A DNA stretch of 64,000 bases from Pseudomonas fluorescens (GCF_900636825.1 NZ_LR134318.1:3815501-3879500); one strand, 5' to 3'; counted from the stretch's first letter, positions 34,229-42,640 are shown. A program made the numbers and translations. The notes: generated by a model from the letters alone, not told the origin.

Positions 34229-34750
34229 ATGAACATCACCCAGCTGATTGGCCTCACCGGTTTACTCGCTTTCACCTCGACTTCCTTTGCGCAAAGCAGT
34301 TATCCCGACGCAATCAAAGTGCCGGATGGGCACAAGATCGCGCTGGAAACCACTGGCGTCGGCGAGATCACTTACGAATGCCGTGACAAGCCCAACGCCG
34401 CCGGGCAGACCGAGTGGACCTTTGTCGGCCCGAAAGCGGTGCTCAATGATCGCAGCGGTAAACAGGTCGGCACCTATTTCGGCCCGCCCGCCACGTGGCA
34501 GGCAAAGGACGGTTCAAAAATCACCGGCACGCAATTGGCCGTGGCACCGTCGAGCGCGGGCAACCTGCCCTATCAACTGGTCAAGGCAAATCCTGCCGAG
34601 GGCAAAGGCGCGATGAGCGGCGTGAGTTATGTCCAGCGCGTGGCGCTCAAGGGCGGCGTGGCGCCGGGCAGCGAATGCACGATGGAGAACAAGGGCAAAC
34701 AGGAAGTGGTGAAATACCAGGCGGATTATATTTTCTGGGCGGCGAAATAA
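34229..34750 (+). CDS. DUF3455 domain-containing exported protein
   Basis: A 173-residue protein with signal peptide MNITQLIGLTGLLAFTSTSFA and a DUF3455 domain covering the mature part: VGEITYECRDK, WTFVGPKAVLND, VGTYFGPPATWQAKDGSKITG, LPYQLVKA, GVSYVQRV and the closing KYQADYIFWAAK. The family is often next to ECF sigma factor genes, as here. Function unknown; periplasmic or secreted. ATG 34229 follows CTGGAG. Confidence 0.85.
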   Translation: MNITQLIGLTGLLAFTSTSFAQSSYPDAIKVPDGHKIALETTGVGEITYECRDKPNAAGQTEWTFVGPKAVLNDRSGKQVGTYFGPPATWQAKDGSKITGTQLAVAPSSAGNLPYQLVKANPAEGKGAMSGVSYVQRVALKGGVAPGSECTMENKGKQEVVKYQADYIFWAAK

Positions 34751-34770
34751 TTTCAGGCACGTCGCAACCC

Positions 34771-34839
34771 CCTGTAGGAGCTGCGGCACGCTGCGATCTT
34801 TTGATTCACGATCGCAGCGTGCCGCAGCTCCTACAAGGG
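34771..34839. repeat. REP-type palindromic repeat (family A), compact
   Basis: TGTAGGAGCTGCGGCACGC and its inverted arm with only a short loop, located between the DUF3455 and sigma factor genes. Confidence 0.92.
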
Positions 34840-34880
34840 AATCTGTGTTGTTTTGGGGAATGTGAGCTAGATTGCACGGC

Positions 34881-35408
34881 ATGCCTTTAGCCGAATCCAC
34901 GTTCGATTACGAAGCCCGTCTCGCTGCCTGTGCCCGCGGCGAGCGTGCGGCCCTGCGCGATTTGTATGTGCAGGAGAGCCCGCGCCTGCTCGGCGTGGCC
35001 AAGCGCCTGGTGCGTGACACGGCGCTGGCGGAGGACATTGTTCATGAGGCATTCATCAAGATCTGGAACGGTGCGGCGGGTTTTGACCCGGCGCGTGGTT
35101 CGGCGCGAGGCTGGATGTTCAGCGTGACCCGGCACCTGGCCTTGAATCAGCTGCGCCGTCAGGGCCGCGAAACGCCGTTCAGCGCCGAACACGAAGCGGC
35201 GGCGCCAGATGAGGCCTTCGATGCTCACTCGGCGCGCATCCACCGCTGTCTGGAACAACTGGAGCCGCAACGTCGCCACTGCATCCTCCACGCTTATGTC
35301 GACGGCTACAGCCATGCGCAGATTTCCGCGCGGCTCGACACGCCGCTGGGCACTGTCAAAGCGTGGATCAAGCGCAGCCTCAACGCTTTGCGGGAGTGCA
35401 TGGGATGA
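34881..35408 (+). CDS. ECF RNA polymerase sigma factor (SigK-like)
   Basis: A 175-residue extracytoplasmic-function sigma factor. Region 2 covers about residues 25-90 (LYVQESPRLLGVAKRLVRDTALAEDIVHEAFIKIWNGAAGFDPARGSARGWMF) and region 4 about 115-170 (CLEQLEPQRRHCILHAYVDGYSHAQISARLDTPLGTVKAWIKRSLNALRECM). It is translationally coupled (ATGA) to the anti-sigma gene. ATG 34881 was chosen; a TTG three codons earlier is possible. The class is usually regulated by its RskA-type partner. Confidence 0.9.
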   Translation: MPLAESTFDYEARLAACARGERAALRDLYVQESPRLLGVAKRLVRDTALAEDIVHEAFIKIWNGAAGFDPARGSARGWMFSVTRHLALNQLRRQGRETPFSAEHEAAAPDEAFDAHSARIHRCLEQLEPQRRHCILHAYVDGYSHAQISARLDTPLGTVKAWIKRSLNALRECMG

Positions 35409-36097
35409 GCGGCGAATCAGCACAGGAACGCGATGAACTGGCCGGCGAATACGTGCTCGGCACGCTGTCGTTCGAACAGCGGATCGAGGTGCAACGACGC
35501 TTGGCACATGACTCCGAATTGCGTGCGGCCGTGGATGCCTGGGAGCGGCGTCTGCTGGGTCTGACCGATTTCGCCGAGCCGCAACAACCATCGGCGCAGT
35601 TGTGGCCACGAATTGAGCGCAGTCTCGGAGGGCGGAAGGACAAGAAGGCCCTCGCGTCGTGGTGGAATCTGCTGCCGCTGTGGCGCGGTTTGAGTGCCGC
35701 CGGACTGGCTGCAACCTTGATACTCGGCACGATCCTGCTGACCCAGACCACGCCGAAACCGAGTTATCTGGTGGTGTTGGTGGCGCCGCAGGACAAGGCC
35801 CCCGGCTGGGTGATCCAGGCGAGCGATTCACGGGAGATTCAGTTGATTCCGCTGGGTGTGGTCGAAGTGCCGGCGGACAAGGCGCTGGAGTTCTGGACCA
35901 AGGCCGATGGCTGGCAGGGGCCGGTGTCGTTGGGTCTGGTCAAGCCGGGGCAGGCCTTGTCGGTGCCGCTGGACAAGCTGCCGCCGCTGCAACCGAACCA
36001 GTTGTTCGAGCTGACGCTGGAAGGCGCCAATGGCTCGCCGATAGGTAAACCGACCGGGCCGATTCAAGCCATCGGCCGCGCAGTCAAAGTCCTCTGA
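35405..36097 (+). CDS. Anti-sigma factor, RskA family
   Basis: A 230-residue single-pass membrane protein: N-terminal zinc-less anti-sigma domain (DELAGEYVLGTLSFEQRIEVQRRLAHDSELRAAVDAWERRL, residues about 9-50), a membrane helix (LSAAGLAATLILGTILLT, about 97-115) and a periplasmic RskA domain (PSYLVVLVAPQDKAPGWVIQAS, FWTKADGWQGPVSLGLVKPGQ, FELTLEGANGSPIGKPTGPI). It overlaps the sigma gene by 4 bp, so the two are made together. It should hold the sigma at the membrane until a signal arrives. Confidence 0.9.
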   Translation: MSGESAQERDELAGEYVLGTLSFEQRIEVQRRLAHDSELRAAVDAWERRLLGLTDFAEPQQPSAQLWPRIERSLGGRKDKKALASWWNLLPLWRGLSAAGLAATLILGTILLTQTTPKPSYLVVLVAPQDKAPGWVIQASDSREIQLIPLGVVEVPADKALEFWTKADGWQGPVSLGLVKPGQALSVPLDKLPPLQPNQLFELTLEGANGSPIGKPTGPIQAIGRAVKVL

Positions 36098-36100
36098 CCG

Positions 36101-36190
36101 AAGATCAAAAGATCGCAGCCTTCGGCAGCTCCTACAAGGGAATCGCATTCCAATTGCAGGAGCTGCCGAAGGCTGCGATCTTTTGCTTTT
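36101..36190. repeat. REP-type repeat pair (family A), outward arrangement
   Basis: A right arm (AAAAGATCGCAGCCTTCGGC) comes first and a left arm (GAGCTGCCGAAGGCTGCGAT) second, separated by about 15 bp, between the anti-sigma and the repeat-protein genes. Confidence 0.85.
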
Positions 36191-36303
36191 GGGTAATCAT
36201 CATCGACATCGATGTTCACCATCACGGCAATGAAGTTCTCATAAAAAATTCCGGGCGTAACATCAGCTCCATACCAACCAACAACACCCCGGAGCACACC
36301 ATC

Positions 36304-36822
36304 ATGAAACGCCAGACTCTTCTCGGTATCGCTTTTTCGGTCTTCGCTATCAACGCTTTCGCCGCTACCCCGGTTCACACCCTGATCGCTGAAGGCGGTT
36401 CGGACAAACTGATCGAAAGCCGTTTGGCTGAAGGCGGCTCGGATCGACTGATCGAACGCCGCGTTGCTGAAGGTGGTTCGGATCGTCTGATCGAACGTCG
36501 CGTTGCTGAAGGTGGTTCGGATCGTCTGATTGAACGCCGTGTGGCTGAAGGTGGTTCGGATCGTCTGATCGAACGTCGCGTTGCTGAAGGTGGTTCGGAT
36601 CGTCTGATCGAACGTCGCGTTGCTGAAGGCGGTTCGGATCGTCTGATCGAACGTCGCGTTGCTGAAGGTGGTTCGGATCGTCTGATCGAACGCCGCGTTG
36701 CTGAAGGCGGCTCGGATCGTCTGATCGAACGTCGCGTTGCTGAAGGTGGTTCGGATCGTCTGATCGAACGCCGCGTTGCTGAAGGCGGCTCGGATCGTCT
36801 GATCGAACGTCGCGTTGCCTGA
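36304..36822 (+). CDS. Secreted protein of eleven 13-residue repeats (AEGGSDRLIERRV)
   Basis: A 172-residue exported protein: signal peptide MKRQTLLGIAFSVFAINAFA, a short ATPVHTLI link, then eleven direct 13-residue repeats, the first AEGGSDKLIESRL, the other ten AEGGSDRLIERRV. Each repeat carries charged and polar residues around a Leu-Ile pair; a coil or solenoid is possible. Repeats are 39 bp in DNA, with only synonymous differences. Similar proteins in pseudomonads may carry the automatic name phage infection protein, but I see no evidence for that role. It follows an ECF/anti-sigma pair. Terminator downstream. Confidence 0.8.
   Translation: MKRQTLLGIAFSVFAINAFAATPVHTLIAEGGSDKLIESRLAEGGSDRLIERRVAEGGSDRLIERRVAEGGSDRLIERRVAEGGSDRLIERRVAEGGSDRLIERRVAEGGSDRLIERRVAEGGSDRLIERRVAEGGSDRLIERRVAEGGSDRLIERRVAEGGSDRLIERRVA
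36385..36819 (+). repeat. 39-bp tandem repeat within the secreted repeat-protein gene
   Basis: Eleven consecutive 39-bp units, nearly identical and differing only at wobble positions after the first; copy number may vary by slippage or recombination. Confidence 0.95.
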
Positions 36823-36852
36823 ATGAACGGCTGTACGCGCAACACTCCAGAG

Positions 36853-36880
36853 AAACCCGGCTCCCTTGGCCGGGTTTTTT
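36853..36880 (+). terminator. Rho-independent terminator
   Basis: ACCCGGC-TCCCTT-GGCCGGGT stem followed by TTTTTT after the repeat-protein gene; A residues before it may let it serve the opposite strand too. Confidence 0.85.
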
Positions 36881-36892
36881 ATGTCTGCGCAA

Positions 36893-37984
36893 TCAACCGG
36901 CCTTGGCCATGCAGCGCTTGTAGCGTTCGTCCACGCGTTTGGCGAACCACGCCGTGGTCAGTTTGCGCGTGATTTTCGGGCTCTGCAGGACGATCCCCGG
37001 CAACAGCGCACGCGGCAATGACTTGCCCTCCGCCTGCTCCGCCAGCTCGAATACGCGCTGATAGAGTTTGGTCTCTTCGAAATCCAGGGTTTTGCCCTTC
37101 TCCAATTGATCGCGAATGGTCGGATTGCGCATGCCCAGCGACTTGCCGAGGGTACGCACCGCCAGTTCGGTGCTACCGGGCATGATCGAGTCGTAGCGAA
37201 TCAGGTCACCGTCCAGGGTCAGCGGAATACCGGAAGCGCGACTGACCGCATTTTGAAAGGCGGCATTGCGGCTGGCGTACCAACCGGCGTTGAAATCGGC
37301 GAAACGATAGAGCGGCTCGCGATAATTCACCGGGTAACCGAGCAAATGCGCGATGCCGAAATACATGCCGCCGCGCCGGCTGAACACTTCACGGCGGATC
37401 GTGCCGTCCACCGGGTACGGGTAATCCTTGGCGTGTTCCTCGGCGAATTCGATGCTGACCTGCATCGGCCCGCCGGTGTGAACCGGATTGAAGCCGCCGA
37501 ACAGCGTGCGACCCATGGGCACCCTGCCGATGAAATCATCGAAGATTGCGCTGAGTTCTTTCTCGCTGCGCGCTGCGTTCAAGCGTTCGCTGTAGGTCTT
37601 GCCATTGGTTGAGCGCACTTGCAGCGCACCACTGACCAACAGGCTGGGGATATGCACCTTGGCCGCGCGGCGGTCAATTTCGTCGCGGGCAATCTTGCCC
37701 AGTCCCGGCACTGTCGGGTCGGCCTGAAAAGTCGATTCCTGCTCGGCCACGGCCAACACCGAACACAGATTTTGCGTGGTGGTGTCGATGCCTTGCGCGG
37801 CGAACGCGGCGTAGATGTCCGTGGCCCAGCCTTCGCGGTCAGCGGTTTTCGCCGGCAGCAGACGAACGATTTCAGCCTTCACTTCGGCGGGCGGACGCGG
37901 CACTGGTTCGTTGCTGCGCTGGCTGGCGCAACCGGCGAGCAGCAGCAAGGCGCCGAGGGCGATGATCAATCTTGAGGTGTGCAT
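36893..37984 (-). CDS. DUF1615 family lipoprotein
   Basis: A 363-residue lipoprotein with signal peptide MHTSRLIIALGALLLLAGC (lipobox LAGC, Cys19). The mature part is the DUF1615 domain: IVRLLPAKTADREGWATDIYAAF, AVAEQESTFQADPTVPGLG (which resembles the catalytic-Glu region of lytic transglycosylases), MGRTLFGGFNPVHTGGPMQVSIEFAEEHAKDYPYPV and FADFNAGWYASRNAAFQNAV. The Glu in QES and the GGPMQVS stretch recall goose-lysozyme/Slt-like folds, so a role in cell-wall cleavage is plausible but unproven. ATG 37984 follows GGAAAAG. Confidence 0.83.
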   Translation of the reverse strand: MHTSRLIIALGALLLLAGCASQRSNEPVPRPPAEVKAEIVRLLPAKTADREGWATDIYAAFAAQGIDTTTQNLCSVLAVAEQESTFQADPTVPGLGKIARDEIDRRAAKVHIPSLLVSGALQVRSTNGKTYSERLNAARSEKELSAIFDDFIGRVPMGRTLFGGFNPVHTGGPMQVSIEFAEEHAKDYPYPVDGTIRREVFSRRGGMYFGIAHLLGYPVNYREPLYRFADFNAGWYASRNAAFQNAVSRASGIPLTLDGDLIRYDSIMPGSTELAVRTLGKSLGMRNPTIRDQLEKGKTLDFEETKLYQRVFELAEQAEGKSLPRALLPGIVLQSPKITRKLTTAWFAKRVDERYKRCMAKAG

Positions 37985-38028
37985 GCACTTTTCCAATCCG
38001 TGAACCTGCGGCCACGATACACAATCCC

Positions 38029-38143
38029 TGTAGGAGCTGCCGGAGGCTCGGGCCGCGATCGGACGATCTTTTGATCTTGTTTTTAAATGATAAAAATCAA
38101 AAGATCGTCCGATCGCGGCCCGAACCTCCGGCAGCTCCTACAG
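38029..38143. repeat. REP-type palindromic repeat (family A), long-arm subtype
   Basis: Both arms carry the extra GGCTCGGGCCGCGATCGGAC block between the CTGCCGGAGG part and the GATCTTTTGAT core. Confidence 0.92.
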
Positions 38144-38173
38144 ACGATGACAAACTGATTGCAATACGTGACT

Positions 38174-38192
38174 GCGAAAACCTATCATTTGC
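38174..38192 (+). promoter_or_regulatory. Candidate Fur box upstream of the TonB receptor
   Basis: Read on the minus strand, GCAAATGATAGGTTTTCGC matches the palindromic Fur consensus GCAAATGATAATCATTTGC at 14 of 19 positions; the left half is perfect. It is 79 bp upstream of the receptor start. Confidence 0.45.
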
Positions 38193-38270
38193 GCCTGGAG
38201 TCGCATTAGCGCAAGGAGTTCCGCGCCGCCCTTATTTTATTCATTGGCCGCCCGCCTCCAGGTAACCGAC

Positions 38271-40475
38271 ATGCCCGCTTCTGCTCGACTCGGCGTTCCT
38301 TTCCGTCCGACATTGCTTGCCCTGCTGTGCTCCCTGACCGTCACCGCTCACGCCGCTGAAGAAAACAGCAAAGCGCTGGTCCTGGACGACGTCAACGTCA
38401 ATGCCCAAGCCCCGACTCCCAATGCCCTGCCCCCGGTTTACGCCGGCGGTCAGGTCGCACGCGGCGGCCAATTGGGCGTACTCGGCAATCAGGACATGAT
38501 GGACGTGCCATTCAGCGCAGCGTCTTACACCGAACAACTGATCCAGGACCAGCAAGCCGAAAACGTTGCAGACGTGCTGCTCAACGATTCGTCGGTGCGT
38601 CAGGCGTCGGGCTTCTCCAACCAGGCGCAGGTCTTCATGATTCGCGGCTTGCCACTCAATGGCGATGACATTTCCTATAACGGCCTGTACGGCGTGTTGC
38701 CCCGGCAGATCATTTCCACTGACGCCCTCGAGCGCGTGGAAGTTTTCAAAGGCCCGAACGCCTTTATCAACGGCGTGACCCCGACCGGTTCGGGCATCGG
38801 TGGCGGCGTCAATCTGCAACCGAAACGCGCTGACGACGTGCCGCTGCGCCGCTTCACCACCGATATCAGCAGCGAGGGGCGCGTCGGTCAGCATTTCGAC
38901 ATCGGTCAGCGCTTCGGTGAAGACAACCGCTTCGGCGCGCGGATCAACCTGTCGCAGCGCGAAGGCGACACCGCCATCGATCATGAGAATCAGCGTTCCA
39001 AGCTGTTCGCGATCGGTCTGGATTATCGCGGCGATGCGCTGCGGGTTTCCGGTGACTTTGCTTATCAGAAAGAGCGGGTCAACGGGGGCCGCAGCTCGGT
39101 CAACCTTGGCACCGCCACGCATATTCCCGATGCGCCATCGGCCGACACCAACTACGCGCCGAAGTGGGGCTACACCGACATCGAAGACACTTTCGGCATG
39201 CTCCGCGCCGAGTACGATCTGAATGACAACTGGACCGCTTACGCGGCTGGCGGCGCCAAGCACACTCGCGAAGTCGGCCGCTACAACTCGACCACGCTGG
39301 TCGGCAATAACGGCGGCTCATTTACCACCGGTTCGTTCGTACCGCATGACGAAGACAACACTAGCGTCATGGCTGGCCTCAACGGCAAATTCAACACCGG
39401 CCCGGTCAGCCACAAGCTGAATTTCGGTCTGACCGGCATCTGGGCCGAGCAACGCAGCGCTTATGACTTCGACCTGACCCGTTACGCCAACAACATCTAT
39501 CACCCGGTCACCACGCCAGCGCCGGTGGGCAACTTCACCGGTGGCGACAATAGCGATCCAGGCATCGTCGGCAAGACCTTCAACCGCAGCGTGGCGATTT
39601 CCGACACCCTCGGTTTCTTCGATGATCGGCTGTTGGTTACCGCCGGTTTGCGTCGCCAGCAACTGGTCGTGCAAGGTTACAGCTACGCCAGCTACGGCAG
39701 CGGCCCGCGCTCGTCGAGTTACGACGAATCGATCACCACGCCGGTGTACGGCCTTGTGTTCAAACCGTGGGAACACGTGTCGTTCTACGCCAATCACATC
39801 GAAGGTCTGGCGCAAGGTCCGACTTCGCCGACCAGCTCCGGTGGCTTCCGCGTGACCAACGGCAACGAAGTTTATGCGCCGGCTCGCTCCAAGCAGACCG
39901 AACTCGGGGTCAAGGTCGACATGGGCACTTACGGCGCGAGCCTGGGCGTTTATCGCATTGAGCAGCCAAGCGACGGCTACTGTGAAATCGACAGCGCCGC
40001 CACCTGCACCTACGTGCGCGAAGGCGAGCAAATCAACAAAGGCGTAGAAATGAATGTGTTCGGCGAGCCGATCGATGGCCTGCGCCTGATCAGCGGCCTG
40101 ACGCTGATGGACACCGAGCTGAAAAACACCCTCAATGGCGCCAACGACGGCAACCACGCGATTGGCGTGCCGACCTTCCAGTTCAACGCTGGCGTCGACT
40201 GGGATGTGCCCGGCCTGCAAGGCGTAGCGCTGAATGCGCGGATGCTGCGCACCGGCGGCCAATACGCCGACGCGGCGAACAACCTCAGCCTGCCGACCTG
40301 GAACCGCTTCGACGCCGGTGCGCGTTATGCCTTCAAGGTTTCGGAGAAAGACGTGACCGTGCGTTTGGGCGTCGAAAACCTGGCGAACAAGAAGTACTGG
40401 GAATCGGCTCAGGGCGGGTATCTGACCCAAGGCGAACCGCGCGTGGCGAAGTTGTCGGGCACTATCGACTTCTAA
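38271..40475 (+). CDS. TonB-dependent siderophore receptor
   Basis: A 734-residue outer-membrane receptor. Signal peptide ends near TAHA-AEEN; then a TonB-box-like LVLDDVNVNA, the plug domain (about 60-190, with VADVLLNDSSVRQASGFSNQAQVFMIRGLPLN and LERVEVFKGPNAFINGVTPTGSGIGGGVNLQPKRA) and a 22-strand barrel closing with LGVENLANKKYW and the final aromatic TIDF. No N-terminal signalling domain, so no sigma/anti-sigma partner expected. It imports a ferric siderophore or similar chelate; which one is unknown. ATG 38271 follows AGGTAA. Confidence 0.93.
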   Translation: MPASARLGVPFRPTLLALLCSLTVTAHAAEENSKALVLDDVNVNAQAPTPNALPPVYAGGQVARGGQLGVLGNQDMMDVPFSAASYTEQLIQDQQAENVADVLLNDSSVRQASGFSNQAQVFMIRGLPLNGDDISYNGLYGVLPRQIISTDALERVEVFKGPNAFINGVTPTGSGIGGGVNLQPKRADDVPLRRFTTDISSEGRVGQHFDIGQRFGEDNRFGARINLSQREGDTAIDHENQRSKLFAIGLDYRGDALRVSGDFAYQKERVNGGRSSVNLGTATHIPDAPSADTNYAPKWGYTDIEDTFGMLRAEYDLNDNWTAYAAGGAKHTREVGRYNSTTLVGNNGGSFTTGSFVPHDEDNTSVMAGLNGKFNTGPVSHKLNFGLTGIWAEQRSAYDFDLTRYANNIYHPVTTPAPVGNFTGGDNSDPGIVGKTFNRSVAISDTLGFFDDRLLVTAGLRRQQLVVQGYSYASYGSGPRSSSYDESITTPVYGLVFKPWEHVSFYANHIEGLAQGPTSPTSSGGFRVTNGNEVYAPARSKQTELGVKVDMGTYGASLGVYRIEQPSDGYCEIDSAATCTYVREGEQINKGVEMNVFGEPIDGLRLISGLTLMDTELKNTLNGANDGNHAIGVPTFQFNAGVDWDVPGLQGVALNARMLRTGGQYADAANNLSLPTWNRFDAGARYAFKVSEKDVTVRLGVENLANKKYWESAQGGYLTQGEPRVAKLSGTIDF

Positions 40476-40491
40476 ACGTTATCCCGCATGT

Positions 40492-40529
40492 AAAAAGGCC
40501 CTGCAGCTTCTTGGTTGCAGGGCCTTTTT
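40492..40529. terminator. Bidirectional terminator between the TonB receptor and hemB
   Basis: AAAAAGGCCCTGCA and TGCAGGGCCTTTTT form a long stem with T runs on both strands. Confidence 0.88.
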
Positions 40530-40554
40530 GGGTTTTGTGGTGGTTGAACCGGCG

Positions 40555-40583
40555 TCTTCGCGAGCAGGCTCGCTCCCACAGGG
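40555..40583. repeat. Single arm of REP family B
   Basis: TTCGCGAGCAGGCTCGCTCCCACAGG stands alone just after the terminator, without an inverted partner. Confidence 0.8.
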
Positions 40584-40615
40584 AAACGCACTCCTACAGG
40601 GGATTTGTGCTGGGT

Positions 40616-41590
40616 TTAAATTCCGGCCAGTGCCAGGTCCATCGCAAAATAAGTAAAGATCAAATCTGCGCCCGCGCGCTTGATAGCGCCGAGGCTTTCG
40701 CGCACTACGCGGTCCTCATCGATTGCGCCGGCTTGCGCGCCGAACTTGATCATCGCGTACTCGCCGCTGACCTGATATGCCGCCAGCGGCAGGTTCGAGG
40801 CCTGACGAATGTCGCGGATGATATCGAGGTACGCACCGGCCGGCTTGACCATCAGCGCGTCGGCGCCTTCCTGCTCGTCGAGCAACGATTCGCGCAGGGC
40901 TTCACGGCGGTTCATCGGGTTCATCTGATAGCTTTTGCGATCACCCTTCAGCGCGCTGCCACCGGCCTCGCGGAACGGGCCGTAGAGCGCCGAGGCGAAC
41001 TTGGTCGAATACGCCATGATCGGAATCTGGGTGAACCCGGCTGCGTCCAGCGCCTGGCGAATCGCCCGCACCTGGCCGTCCATCGCCGCCGATGGTGCAA
41101 TCACATCGGCACCGGCGCGAGCCGCGGCTACAGCTTGTCTGCCGAGGTTGATCAAGGTCTGGTCGTTGTCGACCTCGTGGTTGTGCATCACGCCGCAATG
41201 GCCGTGATCGGTGTATTCGCAGAAGCAGGTGTCGGACATCACGATCATTTCCGGCACGGCGTCTTTGGCGATGCGCGACATGCGCGAGACCAGGCCGTCT
41301 TCGCGCCAGGTGTCGCTGCCGTTGGCGTCGAGATGATGGGACACTCCGAAAGTCATTACCGACTTGATGCCCGCCCGGGCGTAGCGCTCGATTTCGCTGG
41401 CCAGTTTGCGCTCCGGAATACGCTGCACGCCGGGCATGCTGGTGATCGGCACGAAGTCGTCGATCTCTTCTTCGACGAAGATCGGCAGCACCAGATCGTT
41501 CAGGCTGAATTCGGTTTCTTGGAACAGGCTGCGCAGGCTCGCATTGCGGCGCAGACGGCGGGGACGTGCTTCGGGGAACTGACTGGACAT
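40616..41590 (-). CDS. hemB: Delta-aminolevulinic acid dehydratase (porphobilinogen synthase), cysteine-rich metal site
   Basis: Condenses two 5-aminolevulinate molecules to porphobilinogen in heme synthesis. The 324-residue product has the family length. Schiff-base lysines are visible in MAYSTKFASALYGPF and ALMVKPAGAYLD. The metal loop reads SDTCFCEYTDHGHCG with Cys122, Cys124, His129 and Cys132, the zinc-binding type; the well-studied P. aeruginosa enzyme has the Asp/Mg type instead. It may therefore be a second, zinc-dependent paralogue. ATG 41590 follows AGGAAAGG. Single gene. Confidence 0.93.
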   Translation of the reverse strand: MSSQFPEARPRRLRRNASLRSLFQETEFSLNDLVLPIFVEEEIDDFVPITSMPGVQRIPERKLASEIERYARAGIKSVMTFGVSHHLDANGSDTWREDGLVSRMSRIAKDAVPEMIVMSDTCFCEYTDHGHCGVMHNHEVDNDQTLINLGRQAVAAARAGADVIAPSAAMDGQVRAIRQALDAAGFTQIPIMAYSTKFASALYGPFREAGGSALKGDRKSYQMNPMNRREALRESLLDEQEGADALMVKPAGAYLDIIRDIRQASNLPLAAYQVSGEYAMIKFGAQAGAIDEDRVVRESLGAIKRAGADLIFTYFAMDLALAGI

Positions 41591-41721
41591 GGGGCCTTTC
41601 CTGAAAACGGCGGACGAGACGAAAGTCGTAGGGGGCGAAGCTTATGCCTTGCGGCGGTTGGCGTACAAACCTGGATCAATCAAGAGAGCGTTACCCAGCC
41701 TGCAATAATCCTCCGGTTCAA

Positions 41722-41810
41722 TGTAGGAGCTGCCGAAGGCTGCGATCTTTTGATCTTGTTTTTAACCAACAAAGTCAAAGGATCGCAGCCTGCGGCAGCT
41801 CCTACAGGGG
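41722..41810. repeat. REP-type palindromic repeat (family A)
   Basis: TGTAGGAGCTGCCGAAGG on the left; the right arm ends CCTGCGGCAGCTCCTACA, so the arms differ at the A/C position. Confidence 0.92.
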
Positions 41811-41821
41811 GATTTTGTGAG

Positions 41822-42520
41822 TCAGGAAGGAATAGTAAGTCCGCGGATGACGGCCGGGCGTGCGAGGAATTTTTCCAGCACACGGGTGACATTGGGGAAA
41901 TTCTGAATACCCACCAGATCCCCGGCTTCGTAAAAGCCGATCAGGTTTCGCACCCACGGAAACGTGGCGATATCGGCGATGGTGTAACGCTCGCCCATGA
42001 TCCAGTCGCGGCCTTCCAGACGAGTGTTGAGGACGTTCAGCAGGCGTTTGCTTTCATCGACATACCGGTCGCGTGGGCGCTTGTCTTCATAATCCTTGCC
42101 GGCGAATTTGTTGAAGAACCCGAGCTGGCCAAACATCGGGCCGATACCGCCCATCTGCCACATCAGCCACTGGATGGTTTCATAGCGCAGCGCGCCGTCC
42201 TGGGCCAGCAACTGGCCGCTCTTGTCGGCCAGATAGATCAGAATCGCCCCGGATTCGAACAACGGCAGCGGCTGGTTTTCCGGGCCGTGGGGATCAAGGA
42301 TCGCCGGGATTTTGTTGTTCGGGTTCAGCGAGAGAAATTCGGCCGAGGTCTGATCGTTGATGTCGAAACCAACGCGATGCGGCTCATACGGCAGGCCGAT
42401 CTCTTCGAGCATGATCGACACTTTGACGCCGTTGGGTGTCGGCATGGAGTAGAGCTGAATCCAGTCTGGGTACTGCGCCGGCCATTTTTGCGTGATGGGG
42501 AAAGCGGACAGATCGGTCAT
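41822..42520 (-). CDS. Glutathione S-transferase family protein, YghU/YfcG-like
   Basis: A 232-residue Nu-class-like GST with disulfide reductase potential. The thioredoxin-like part has YSMPTPNGVKVSIMLEEIGLPYEPHRV with the Thr/Asn pair typical of YghU/YfcG, then SLNPNNKIPAILDPHG and LFESGAILIYLADKSG. The helical domain has QWLMWQMGGIGPMFGQLGFFNKFA and YTIADIATFPWVRNL. Compared with E. coli YghU (288 residues) it is shorter, closer to YfcG. No cysteine nucleophile. Single gene. Confidence 0.88.
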   Translation of the reverse strand: MTDLSAFPITQKWPAQYPDWIQLYSMPTPNGVKVSIMLEEIGLPYEPHRVGFDINDQTSAEFLSLNPNNKIPAILDPHGPENQPLPLFESGAILIYLADKSGQLLAQDGALRYETIQWLMWQMGGIGPMFGQLGFFNKFAGKDYEDKRPRDRYVDESKRLLNVLNTRLEGRDWIMGERYTIADIATFPWVRNLIGFYEAGDLVGIQNFPNVTRVLEKFLARPAVIRGLTIPS

Positions 42521-42558
42521 GGGAAGCATCCAGTCACAAATTGAACCCCGATCATAAT

Positions 42559-42640
42559 GTAGGCGCTGCGCAGCCTGCGATCTTTTGATCTGAAGCCTTA
42601 GACCGGGGGCGACAGATCGCAGCCAGCGGCAGCTCTTCGA
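42559..42640. repeat. Decayed REP-type palindrome (family A)
   Basis: TGTAGGCGCTGCGCAGCCTGCGATC and AGATCGCAGCCAGCGGCAGCTC are recognisable but diverged arms. Confidence 0.75.

Noticed and set aside
36365..36892. Long antisense frames opposite the 39-bp repeats
   Set aside because: A 39-bp repeat keeps every frame open if one unit is open; the plus-strand frame has the signal peptide, start and terminator.
40511..42544. A 677-codon open frame on the plus strand across hemB and the yghU-like gene
   Set aside because: It is antisense to two well-conserved genes and its product has no family-like features; long antisense frames are common in GC-rich DNA with third-position G/C bias.
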